A DNA stretch of 18,407 bases, taken from the NCBI GenBank assembly GCA_000434115.1, contig FR894054.1:1-18407 (forward strand), given 5' to 3'. The position numbers and the translations under genes are program-made. This DNA comes from Roseburia sp. CAG:309. GTDB lineage: Bacteria > Bacillota > Clostridia > Lachnospirales > Lachnospiraceae. The notes under the pieces are model-generated. The model did no database searches. It saw only the letters and a list, made by a program, of their open reading frames with translations, and was not told where the DNA came from. This document shows, piece after piece, positions 1 through 6,186 of this stretch (within the stretch, counting starts at the first letter, position 1; every line of letters starts with the position of its first letter).

Positions 1-47
1 CAGTTTTTTGATTTTACACAAAACTTGAAACAGTCTCGTACAAAAAC

Positions 48-185
48 ATGGAAAAGATATTTATTCAGACAATATACTGTATCAACCTAGGTACAATAAC
101 AGCCACAGGTTTGTTAGGGGTACTGTATAATTTTCCTTATATAGTTGCGGTTATTGTATTGTCAATGGTATTCCTATTAAACTAG
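48..185 (+). CDS. Possible 45-residue hydrophobic peptide (doubtful)
   Basis: A short plus-strand frame starts at ATG 48 and stops at TAG 183-185. Its product begins MEKIFIQTIYCINLG and has a hydrophobic C-terminal half (YIVAVIVLSMVFLLN) that could form one membrane segment. The stop codon falls at the start of the right arm of a perfect hairpin (164-195) followed by a few Ts, which could be its terminator. Against it: no convincing ribosome binding site precedes the ATG, and a strong minus-strand promoter motif overlaps the frame. I do not recognise a family. It may be a small membrane peptide or chance. Confidence 0.2.
   Translation: MEKIFIQTIYCINLGTITATGLLGVLYNFPYIVAVIVLSMVFLLN
138..165 (-). 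promoter_or_regulatory. Putative sigma-A promoter reading leftwards out of the window
   Basis: On the minus strand a perfect -35 TTGACA (165-160) is followed after 16 bp by TATATA (143-138). It would drive a gene lying left of the window; no coding start is visible in bases 1-137 on this strand. The -35 abuts the perfect inverted repeat at 164-195, so that palindrome could act as an operator. This is motif reading only. Confidence 0.45.
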
Positions 186-195
186 GAATACCATT
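164..195. repeat. Perfect 13-bp inverted repeat (terminator or operator)
   Basis: Bases 164-176 and 183-195 are perfect reverse complements (AATGGTATTCCTA and its complement) around a 6-nt loop. On the plus strand the right arm runs into TTT, compatible with a weak intrinsic terminator. On the minus strand it overlaps the -35 of the TTGACA/TATATA promoter by two bases, as an operator would. It also lies just past the end of the truncated SpoIIID-like gene, but lacks a T-run in that direction. Confidence 0.5.
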
Positions 196-225
196 TTTAA
201 GTTGGTTTTTATCGTATCGCCCAAA

Positions 226-378
226 TTACGCTATTTTGAAACCGCTCTGTTTTGTCACAACCATATGTACCGTACTCTTAGAAACCCCGAATTTCTTTGC
301 CGTCTGCCGCACCGTCGCCCCATTTTCCACGATATAATTGGCAATCTCGACAGCCCGCTCTTCGATATATGTTTTCAA
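226..378 (-). pseudogene. Truncated SpoIIID-like HTH protein (50 residues)
   Basis: Reading from a TTG start at 378 the product begins LKTYIEERAVEIANYIVENG and continues through a helix-turn-helix with the SpoIIID hallmark VRQTAKKFGVSKSTVH. It then stops after VVTKQSGFKIA. SpoIIID, a sporulation transcription factor of the mother cell, is normally about 80-95 residues; the C-terminal basic half with the RHIRGG-type motif is missing, and no other frame downstream resembles it. The start is chosen from the AGGGGG element seven bases upstream, but that element is also the right arm of a hairpin (385-423) followed by TTTTT, so it may be a terminator rather than a ribosome binding site. Most likely a degenerate or partial spoIIID copy. 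A functional stand-alone short HTH peptide cannot be excluded. Recognition is firm for the HTH; the functional state is uncertain. Confidence 0.6.
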
Positions 379-423
379 AAAACTACCCCCTGTATACTCG
401 TTGTTTCATTGTATGCAGGGGGT
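379..423 (-). terminator. Hairpin downstream of the CarD gene, overlapping the SpoIIID-like ribosome binding site
   Basis: Arms 411-423 and 385-397 pair over 13 positions with one G-T wobble and a 13-nt loop; on the minus strand the stem is followed by AGTTTTTG. It lies 24 bases after the CarD stop codon, so it fits an intrinsic terminator for that gene. The same right arm is the AGGGGG that would be the ribosome binding site of the SpoIIID-like frame, so in any read-through transcript that site would be sequestered. Confidence 0.55.
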
Positions 424-446
424 GCAGGGTTTATGTATGGGAAATC

Positions 447-950
447 TCAGTCTTTCTCACATCGTTCGCAGATCATCTGATAAATCTCCGCGTGATCTTT
501 TTCTAAGGCAACTTCCAGTTCCGAATACAGTGTATCTTCGGCAAGCGCAAAATACCGTTCGTCTACTGCCGTGCTTTTTCGTCCCATCTGTTCACGCTTT
601 TTTCTTCTTATGTATAATGTCTTTATCACAGCGATCAATTGGTGCGGATCGCCACTTTTTACTGCATCGCTGTATGTCTGCTCACGCATTCTGTCATTGG
701 GAATCTTTAGTTCCTCGATCAAGGGAATTTCATCGATCAGTTTCTGTGCCTCACTCTCTGAAATCACTTTGCGGACATGCGCATCTTTCGTATCTGTCGG
801 CATATAAATCTTCCCACCCACATCGTTTGTCGGAATCAAAAGATAATACATCCGCTTTTTGTCAACTCCCGGCATATCCAGATGCAGAATATCCTCCACT
901 TTACAGATGCCTTTTGCCGGCTTTACAATATAATCGCCTATTTTGTACAT
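447..950 (-). CDS. CarD/CdnL-family transcriptional regulator
   Basis: The 167-residue product opens MYKIGDYIVKPAKGICKVED, the classic start of the CarD/CdnL/TRCF RNA polymerase-interacting domain (about residues 1-60, a Tudor-like beta fold ending near YYLLIPTND and KIYMPTD). It is followed by a helical C-terminal domain (about 70-165) that in this family contacts promoter DNA upstream of -10. Proteins of this type bind the RNA polymerase beta subunit and modulate open-complex stability. Length fits CdnL-type proteins (about 160-170). The ATG is supported by an AAGGAAGG element six bases upstream. It is a single gene with its own promoter (TTGAAA, 18 bp, TACAAT) partly inside the end of the upstream ATPase gene, and a hairpin terminator downstream. 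It lies next to a SpoIIID-like fragment, which may be coincidental. Confidence 0.85.
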   Translation of the reverse strand: MYKIGDYIVKPAKGICKVEDILHLDMPGVDKKRMYYLLIPTNDVGGKIYMPTDTKDAHVRKVISESEAQKLIDEIPLIEELKIPNDRMREQTYSDAVKSGDPHQLIAVIKTLYIRRKKREQMGRKSTAVDERYFALAEDTLYSELEVALEKDHAEIYQMICERCEKD

Positions 951-973
951 TCAAATCCTTCCTTTCTCCAATA

Positions 974-1003
974 ATTGTAACACAATTTTTTAGAGAATTT
1001 CAA
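974..1003 (-). promoter_or_regulatory. Putative promoter of the CarD gene
   Basis: Minus-strand TTGAAA (1003-998) and TACAAT (979-974) are separated by 18 bp, ending 24 bases before the CarD start codon. The -35 lies inside the last codons of the ATPase gene. Confidence 0.5.
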
Positions 1004-2303
1004 AGGGCATTTTGCACAAAAATTCATCCAGTAAATACAAAGGAACATTTACCATCCATTCCTGCTTTCTGTAATTTGACATAGACGAACGGATTGCCAT
1101 CTCAGGCTTGTATTTTTCACAAAAGGCTTTTAGACTTTTTGCACGCAGATTTTCTTCTGCTTTTACTTCAATCGGTATGCACTGCATTTCCTGCTGCAGC
1201 AAAAAATCAATCTCACCAGAAGAATTTTTCGCCGAATAATAATATAGTTCCCTGCCTGCTGCTTTCAACTGCTGTGCTACAAATTGTTCTGTCAACGCCC
1301 CTTTAAACTCTTCAAATATCCGACTACCGTCAAGCAAAACTTTTGCTGTTATATCTGCTTTGGCTCCTAATAACCCAACATCCAGCATAAACATTTTAAA
1401 ACTATTGATTTCCATATAAGCAATCAACGGAATTGCCGGTTTGCTAACTCGATAATTTTTTATTATCAATCCGGCATCTTCAAGCCATTGAATCGCCAGT
1501 TCAAAATCTTTGGCCCGTGCACCTTCCCGGATACATCCATAGATAAACTTACGATTTTCTTTCGCAAGCTGGGCAGGGATCGAATTCCACACCATATGAA
1601 TTCTTGGAATAACTTCCTTGGGTGCATGTTTACTGAAATCTTCCTCGTAATATATCAACAAATTTTTCTGTATTTCCCTTACCTCATTAAAATCCTCTGT
1701 ATCCAGATAAGTTTGAACCACTTCCGGCATCCCGCCAATATAATAATACTTCTTCAGTAATTCTATATATTTTACTGAGTATGCATTTATCATTTGATAA
1801 TCCTGTGACTGTAATAACTCTGCTAGTTTTTCTTCGCCGTTTGCATACAGAAATTCAGAAAAATTCAACGGGTATAAATGCATAAAATCTACCTTTCCAA
1901 CCGGAAAAGAGGTTCCTTGATGAAGCGCAACTCCAAGCAATGACCCAGCTGCAATAATTGCATATTGTGGAGCATTTTCATAGAAATATTTTAATGAAGC
2001 CAATGCTTTGGGCGCCTCTTGTATTTCATCAAATATAATAAGTGTATTCGACACCTCGAAAGATTTTCCATATTCAATCTTTATAGCAGACATAATACGA
2101 GAAATATCAAAGTCAATCTCAAACACGTTTTTCATAATTTCATTATTATCAAAGTTTATATAAATTGTATCCTTAAAATACCGTTTCCCAAACTCTTTCA
2201 TAATCCAAGTTTTTCCAACCTGTCTGGCGCCCTGAATAATAAGAGGCTTCCTTTTTTTCTTATTTTTCCAACATTCTAACTTGCCAAACAAATTTCTTTC
2301 CAT
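990..2303 (-). CDS. AAA ATPase with DUF4143 C-terminal domain
   Basis: This 437-residue protein belongs to the widespread prokaryotic AAA_14/DUF4143 family. Walker A is GARQVGKT (residues 25-32) and Walker B is LIIFDE (88-93), followed by the sensor-like AAGSLLGVAL. The middle and C-terminal half (about 200-430) is the DUF4143 part; within it GEIDFLL and IPIEVKAEE form the spaced D and E-x-K residues of a PD-(D/E)XK nuclease-like core. Members are often encoded as solitary genes, and their biological role is unsettled; links to defence or mobile elements have been suggested but are not shown here. Length is normal and the frame is intact. The start is fixed by GGGAGG eight bases before ATG. 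A near-consensus promoter and an array of four 32-bp-spaced repeats lie upstream, so expression may be regulated individually. Confidence 0.88.
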   Translation of the reverse strand: MERNLFGKLECWKNKKKRKPLIIQGARQVGKTWIMKEFGKRYFKDTIYINFDNNEIMKNVFEIDFDISRIMSAIKIEYGKSFEVSNTLIIFDEIQEAPKALASLKYFYENAPQYAIIAAGSLLGVALHQGTSFPVGKVDFMHLYPLNFSEFLYANGEEKLAELLQSQDYQMINAYSVKYIELLKKYYYIGGMPEVVQTYLDTEDFNEVREIQKNLLIYYEEDFSKHAPKEVIPRIHMVWNSIPAQLAKENRKFIYGCIREGARAKDFELAIQWLEDAGLIIKNYRVSKPAIPLIAYMEINSFKMFMLDVGLLGAKADITAKVLLDGSRIFEEFKGALTEQFVAQQLKAAGRELYYYSAKNSSGEIDFLLQQEMQCIPIEVKAEENLRAKSLKAFCEKYKPEMAIRSSMSNYRKQEWMVNVPLYLLDEFLCKMPFEIL

Positions 2304-2350
2304 ACAAAATACCTCCCTTCCAGCGGATAAACTACAGCATATTTTTTCTT

Positions 2351-2379
2351 ATTATACCTGCTTTTTTTTAAAATATCAA
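2351..2379 (-). promoter_or_regulatory. Near-consensus sigma-A promoter of the AAA ATPase gene
   Basis: Minus-strand TTGATA (2379-2374) and a perfect TATAAT (2356-2351) are separated by exactly 17 bp. The -10 ends 47 bases before the ATPase start. The -35 forms the edge of the first copy of the 32-bp repeat array. Confidence 0.8.
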
Positions 2380-2493
2380 CACTTTTCATGCGGTATTTTT
2401 TGTATTCGCCACATTTTTCAGGCGGTATTTTTTACATTTTTCACATTTTTTAGACGGAAATTTTCACTTTCACAACACTTTTCATGCGGTTAC
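2374..2493. repeat. Four degenerate direct repeats with exact 32-bp spacing upstream of the ATPase promoter
   Basis: On the plus strand, copies carry a core close to CACTTTTCATGCGG followed by a T-rich tail. The GCGG (ACGG in copy 3) anchors fall at 2390, 2422, 2454 and 2486, exactly 32 bp apart. Copies 1 and 4 share CAACACTTTTCATGCGGT; copies 2 and 3 are more diverged but keep CACA-T5 or T6 and CGG. The array begins at the ATPase promoter -35 and ends at the stop codon of the preceding gene. Spacing of about three helical turns would place the copies on one face of the DNA. It could be a multi-site operator or simply a decayed tandem duplication. Confidence 0.75.
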
Positions 2494-2494
2494 T

Positions 2495-3607
2495 TTACTT
2501 CTCCACCAAAATCTCAAATACCTTCTCAAACGCAGCCCCCACTACAACTCCCATAACCGTATTTCCCACTTTTAACTTCATCAAGATGTCTGCTTCCTTT
2601 TCTTTCCATTTTTCCTTCTTTTGTTCTTTCTTCTTCTCTTCCTTTTGCAGCTCCAAATACGCAAGATAATCTGAATATTCCATGAAATCATCTTCCGTAA
2701 GTTCCGCAGATTCTTCTTGTCCCTGCCATTCTTCCGCATCCACATCCTTTTTATAAAGTTTTTGCGGATTCACTTTTACCGCTGTTTTGTCCGTCTGCGC
2801 AGTAAAATATAGCGAACCTTTTTTATTCGCGTCAATATCTTTATTTTCTTTGGTTCCTTTCACTATGTACGTCATCTCATTATTATCATTAAGATATCGG
2901 CAGACAATACTGGCGTTTAGCATTTTCCAATTATTTACATTGCTGGTGAACAGGAGCCGCCAGTCTTTGATCTTTTTGTTTGATTTGTTGTGAATCTTTA
3001 TCTCCCCCGATACACTGTCTTTCCACATAGGATGTTCGACATATGTGGCGGAATAGTTGGCCTTATTTATCTCACAGTCATCGGCACAGAATTCGCTGTT
3101 TATTTCATTTATGGTTCCCTTATACTTGACGGTTATTTCAAAAGTCACTTTGCCGTTTGCTTTAATATCCTGTCTGCCATCAAGGCTTTGAACATAGTAA
3201 TAATTCTTTTGATATCCAATGATCTTTGCCTTAGATATTTTTTCAATTTCATCTTTACATTGAAACCCTATCGTCCAGTCATCGATCGAAGCATCCGTAA
3301 GATTTTTGATCGTAACTTCTGCCGTATAATGATTCTCCCATTTTTTCTTTATTGCGGTAGTGAGGCGGATAGTATCGTCATCCCCCTCATCATCGTCATA
3401 GAAATCCTCCTCGTCGTATTCCTCGTCATCATCCCACACTTCCTCTTCTTCTTCCCAGGAATCCAGTTCGTTATCGTCGAGAAGGATTTCCTCATCCTCA
3501 TCTTCTGCCTCTGCTTTTGGTTTGGCACAAATCTGTGAAACAGTTAGATTGCCAAAAAGCAAGCTCGCCAGTAAAAGTAATACCGTTATTTTGTGTAACT
3601 TTTTCAT
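2495..3607 (-). CDS. Secreted acidic protein with two CBM2-like carbohydrate-binding modules
   Basis: The 370-residue product has a signal peptide (MKKLHKITVLLLLASLLFG, cleavage probably near residue 28). An extremely acidic stretch rich in D and E follows (about 33-77). Two beta-sandwich-like repeats follow: about 84-165 (YTAEVTIKNLT, DDWTIGFQ, IKANGKVTFEITVKYKG) and about 190-275 (VSGEIKIHNKSNKKIKDWRLLF, IDANKKGSLYFTAQ). Both show the pattern of family 2 cellulose-binding modules: expansive NxS/T turn, W in the third strand, and a polar loop before the last strands. No catalytic domain is visible. The C-terminus has a K/E-rich helix and a short hydrophobic tail (VMGVVVGAAFEKVFEIL) rather than an LPxTG anchor. 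AGGGAG precedes the ATG. It probably acts at the cell surface or on extracellular polysaccharide; this is inferred from domain resemblance. Confidence 0.7.
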   Translation of the reverse strand: MKKLHKITVLLLLASLLFGNLTVSQICAKPKAEAEDEDEEILLDDNELDSWEEEEEVWDDDEEYDEEDFYDDDEGDDDTIRLTTAIKKKWENHYTAEVTIKNLTDASIDDWTIGFQCKDEIEKISKAKIIGYQKNYYYVQSLDGRQDIKANGKVTFEITVKYKGTINEINSEFCADDCEINKANYSATYVEHPMWKDSVSGEIKIHNKSNKKIKDWRLLFTSNVNNWKMLNASIVCRYLNDNNEMTYIVKGTKENKDIDANKKGSLYFTAQTDKTAVKVNPQKLYKKDVDAEEWQGQEESAELTEDDFMEYSDYLAYLELQKEEKKKEQKKEKWKEKEADILMKLKVGNTVMGVVVGAAFEKVFEILVEK

Positions 3608-3902
3608 TCAGAAACTCCCTGCTAATTTTCTGCATTCAATTATTTCTTCGCATTTATCTTTTCTACTGTTGTTTTTTATCGCAAAAACCTTTCTCCTCTC
3701 ATCCGTTTCTTATAACCGCTCTTTTGTATTATTCTAATAATCCTTTTTCTATTCTCTCACACACTAATATCCACGGTAAACACAAACGTGTTAATGTAAA
3801 AAACACCTCCCGTTTGAAATTGATAACTTCATAATTACATATCTTTTTATCGATTTCAACCGAAGGTGCAATATTTGCATTTTAAGTGCAATATTTGTAA
3901 TT
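3608..3902. other. 295-base intergenic region without a convincing gene
   Basis: Between the AgrC-like kinase and the CBM-like gene I see no intact coding frame with a proper start. A strong GGGAGG at about 3811 on the minus strand is not followed by ATG, GTG or TTG at workable spacing. I looked for an AgrD-type signal peptide and did not find one. The region holds the 20-bp-spaced direct repeats and probably the 5' leader of the CBM-like gene. Confidence 0.6.
3831..3897 (-). promoter_or_regulatory. Possible activator-dependent promoter: two 12-bp direct repeats before a -35
   Basis: The 12-mer GTGCAATATTTG occurs twice on the plus strand (3866-3877 and 3886-3897), 20 bp apart. Six bases beyond the nearer copy, the minus strand has TTGAAA (3859-3854), and 17 bp further a weak AATTAT (3836-3831). 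This is the layout of promoters activated by paired direct-repeat binders such as LytTR regulators, and it lies just after the AgrA/AgrC-like pair and upstream of the CBM-like gene. The repeats do not clearly match the published LytTR half-site, so the link is speculative. Confidence 0.35.
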
Positions 3903-5228
3903 TCAAGACAACATTTTGGGGATAACAACCATCGTCTCAAAAATTTTTCCATCATACTCTCTTTCGATATATCCGGAATACGATGCAACGATCCGGTTTA
4001 CATTACGCAGCCCAATACCGTGAATACTTCTTTCTTCCTTTGTCGTAACAAACCGGTCGCCATTTTGAATAATGGTTCCCTCATACGTATTTTTTATGCG
4101 GAAAACAGCAAAATTTCCATCATTCTGCATATATAAGTCGATCCATATTTTCCCATCCCCACATTTTCTGGCAGCTTCCAGTGCATTATCAAGCAGGTTT
4201 CCAAAAAGAGAAGTGACATCAATTTCTTTCATAAATTCAATCTTAAATCCCGCTTCTACAAACACTTCTGTCTCTACCTTATCTTTTTCCGCTTCCCGCT
4301 TAAAATCGCCCAAAAGAATATTGAGAAAATGATTGGCACAGATGATATTTTTCTCCTCGTTATGAATCCCCATCTGCAAGCTGTCAAGCACTTCCCGGAT
4401 TTTTTCTTCCTGTCCTTCCTCAAGATAAATACTGATCTGTTTCAGGTAATATTTAATATCATGTATTTTTTCTTTGTAATTTCTTTCAATGCTCTCTTCC
4501 TTATCGTGCCAGTTTTTTCTCTCATCGTATTTTGCCTGACTGATCTCCAAGAGCAGTTTCTGCTCCTGCAACTGACCGTATTTTGTAAAAACGTAAAATA
4601 GAATAATATTTCCACAAAGCAGAATAAGATATAACACGATCATCGCTACATCTCTTAGTGTAAATTCATCCCCTCCGACGCGAATGTAGGGAATCAGTAC
4701 CGTAAGCCCAATTGTGGCAATCGGAATAATAATAAATGCCCCAAATACCTTAAGCGATATTTTTCTTACCTGTATTTTAGAGATCTGTTTAATCATTGTT
4801 AAAATGACAAATTCAATCAATTTTATCGCAATAATACTGCTTATCATCGCAAACTGATTTCTATATATTTCATTGGTTGGCAGATTCACGGAAACCTTTA
4901 GCAGAAAGAAAAACACCAATTCTGCGCTCATACAGACAGCAATTACAATAAGCCAGTGAAATAAACGGAGCAGAATATTTCCCTCCACCAAAACCAGTGC
5001 CACGAGCAAGGAAAGCCCACACGACACAATAAAATTGAGCCAGCTGCTGTTTTGCAGATTCGCAATGGTATTCAGGGCAATAACAATGGCAGCCAGTCCA
5101 AGTTCCCTGCCGCGCCGGTTAAAAAAACTTCTTTTCGTATGAAATGCTTTATAAAAATCAAAAACAAGATAAATTTCTACGATCGTGGAAATCAGCATAC
5201 AAATACTGTAAATTATATTTTCTTTCAT
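3903..5228 (-). CDS. AgrC-like GHKL sensor histidine kinase
   Basis: The 441-residue protein has an N-terminal membrane domain of about six or seven hydrophobic segments (residues 5-215), a coiled linker, and a cytoplasmic kinase part. The phospho-accepting box is EKIHDIKYYL with His256; in many AgrC-type kinases the motif reads HDxxNH, so the second half is altered. The N box is LFGNLLDNALEAA, and the glycine-rich lid is ERSIHGIGLRNV near the C-terminus, matching GHKL ATPases of the HATPase_c_5 type. In the AgrC family the membrane domain senses peptide pheromones or other extracellular ligands and the kinase phosphorylates a LytTR regulator. The partner gene lies immediately upstream (10-base gap) in the same operon. 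No agrB or agrD is visible in the window, so the ligand is unknown. Confidence 0.85.
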   Translation of the reverse strand: MKENIIYSICMLISTIVEIYLVFDFYKAFHTKRSFFNRRGRELGLAAIVIALNTIANLQNSSWLNFIVSCGLSLLVALVLVEGNILLRLFHWLIVIAVCMSAELVFFFLLKVSVNLPTNEIYRNQFAMISSIIAIKLIEFVILTMIKQISKIQVRKISLKVFGAFIIIPIATIGLTVLIPYIRVGGDEFTLRDVAMIVLYLILLCGNIILFYVFTKYGQLQEQKLLLEISQAKYDERKNWHDKEESIERNYKEKIHDIKYYLKQISIYLEEGQEEKIREVLDSLQMGIHNEEKNIICANHFLNILLGDFKREAEKDKVETEVFVEAGFKIEFMKEIDVTSLFGNLLDNALEAARKCGDGKIWIDLYMQNDGNFAVFRIKNTYEGTIIQNGDRFVTTKEERSIHGIGLRNVNRIVASYSGYIEREYDGKIFETMVVIPKMLS

Positions 5229-5237
5229 AACCCCGTC

Positions 5238-5984
5238 CTACCTTTTGTATTTATTTCCAAAATATTCCATTATTTTCTTTTTAAATTCATTCTTTTTTGC
5301 TCTGGAAACAGACAATCTCACGGATCCCACCTGAACAAAATCCGCCTCTGTCAGCCCGGATACGTAATGCAGATTGACAATATAACTGCTGTGTGGCATG
5401 GCAAAATCCGATTTTCCCAGCATTTCCATCAATTCTTTAAAGGAATAAGGTGCGATAATATTTGCCTCTGCATACAAATTCTGAAGCGGCTCTTTCATAT
5501 GAAGCACACTTTTCCCATTCTTATGATGGGTAATATACATAATATCCGCCACCTGAACCGTAATCTTTTCACGCATATAATATGCTTCAATACTGTAAAC
5601 TTCTTTTCGCCGCGCAATCTCTTCCAGTATATCCCGCAGATCTTTCTTGATTTCTTCGGGTTCCGACTGCTTTAATAAATAGCGGTACGGCGAAATCTTA
5701 ATTGTCTCCGGTGTCGGCATAAAAATTCCGGAACAATGCACCAAAACTCCCTGATATCCACGTCTCCTGAGTTCAACAGATATCTCATTTCCGTCCATTC
5801 CTTCCAGCTGAATGTCAAGAAATATGACATCTGTCTCATCCACATTCCTCTGTAATAATTGTTCTCCTGATGTACATTTTACAATTTCCAGTGTATCTTC
5901 CTGTTTACGGCATGCCGTAAGCATTTTCTCTAATTCGTTCATGTATTCTTTGTCATCATCACAGAGAGCGATCTTATAAACCAT
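5238..5984 (-). CDS. AgrA-like LytTR response regulator
   Basis: This 248-residue protein has a receiver domain (about 1-120) with the acidic pocket CDDD (9-11), phospho-acceptor Asp57 in VIFLDIQLEGMDG and the conserved Lys near PYRYLLKQ. A LytTR DNA-binding domain follows (about 135-245; YYMREKITVQVADIMYI, then PHSSYIVNLHYV). LytTR regulators bind paired direct repeats upstream of target promoters. It is the first gene of a two-gene operon with the AgrC-like kinase directly downstream. The ATG is preceded by AAGGAG nine bases away and by a promoter with TTGTTT and TATACT 17 bp apart. Unlike staphylococcal agr there are no pheromone genes nearby, so targets and signal cannot be named. Confidence 0.88.
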   Translation of the reverse strand: MVYKIALCDDDKEYMNELEKMLTACRKQEDTLEIVKCTSGEQLLQRNVDETDVIFLDIQLEGMDGNEISVELRRRGYQGVLVHCSGIFMPTPETIKISPYRYLLKQSEPEEIKKDLRDILEEIARRKEVYSIEAYYMREKITVQVADIMYITHHKNGKSVLHMKEPLQNLYAEANIIAPYSFKELMEMLGKSDFAMPHSSYIVNLHYVSGLTEADFVQVGSVRLSVSRAKKNEFKKKIMEYFGNKYKR

Positions 5985-6012
5985 CCGAGGTCACTCCTTA
6001 ATCATTTTCTTT

Positions 6013-6041
6013 AGTATAGCATGTTTGGTGCCGGGAAACAA
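6013..6041 (-). promoter_or_regulatory. Putative promoter of the AgrA/AgrC-like operon
   Basis: Minus-strand TTGTTT (6041-6036) and TATACT (6018-6013) are separated by 17 bp; the -10 ends 28 bases before the LytTR regulator start. Confidence 0.6.
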
Positions 6042-6082
6042 TGAGAAAAGTGATTTTCGTGTTCACCAGCCCCATCCACACC

Positions 6083-6108
6083 AAAAGGACCAGCCTTCCG
6101 GCTGGTCC
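6083..6108 (-). terminator. Intrinsic terminator of the sugar transporter operon
   Basis: Perfect 9-bp GC-rich stem GGACCAGCC (6100-6108 pairing with 6087-6095) with a 4-nt loop. On the minus strand it is followed by TTTT (6086-6083). It sits between the transporter operon and the promoter of the LytTR operon. Confidence 0.8.
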
Positions 6109-6141
6109 CCCGTAATATAAGTTGATGAAGTTTTCTCCCTG

Positions 6142-6176
6142 GAATTACGAATGCTGCTGTGCAGCCTTCGTAATTC
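6142..6176. repeat. Long hairpin downstream of the permease gene
   Basis: GAATTACGAA (6142-6151) and GCTGC (6153-6157) pair with GCAGC (6161-6165) and TTCGTAATTC (6167-6176), giving a 15-bp stem with one internal mismatch and a 3-nt loop. It starts 10 bases after the permease stop and has no T-run on either side. It may protect the 3' end of the operon mRNA ahead of the true terminator. Confidence 0.6.
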
Positions 6177-6186
6177 TTGGTTCTTC

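Noticed and set aside
338..1084. Long plus-strand open frame of 248 codons opposite the CarD gene
   Set aside because: It lies antisense to a clearly recognised CarD protein and its translation is rich in H, S, F and C with no domain; it is a shadow of the true gene.
2374..2493. Possible small CRISPR array
   Set aside because: The 32-bp period contains no separate unique spacers; the repeats are degenerate over nearly the whole unit and no cas gene is present.
3791..3832. Candidate AgrD-like pheromone (13 codons, MKLSISNGRCFLH) near the AgrC-like kinase
   Set aside because: It has a Cys but lacks the amphipathic leader and acidic tail of AgrD, has no ribosome binding site, and no AgrB processing gene is nearby.
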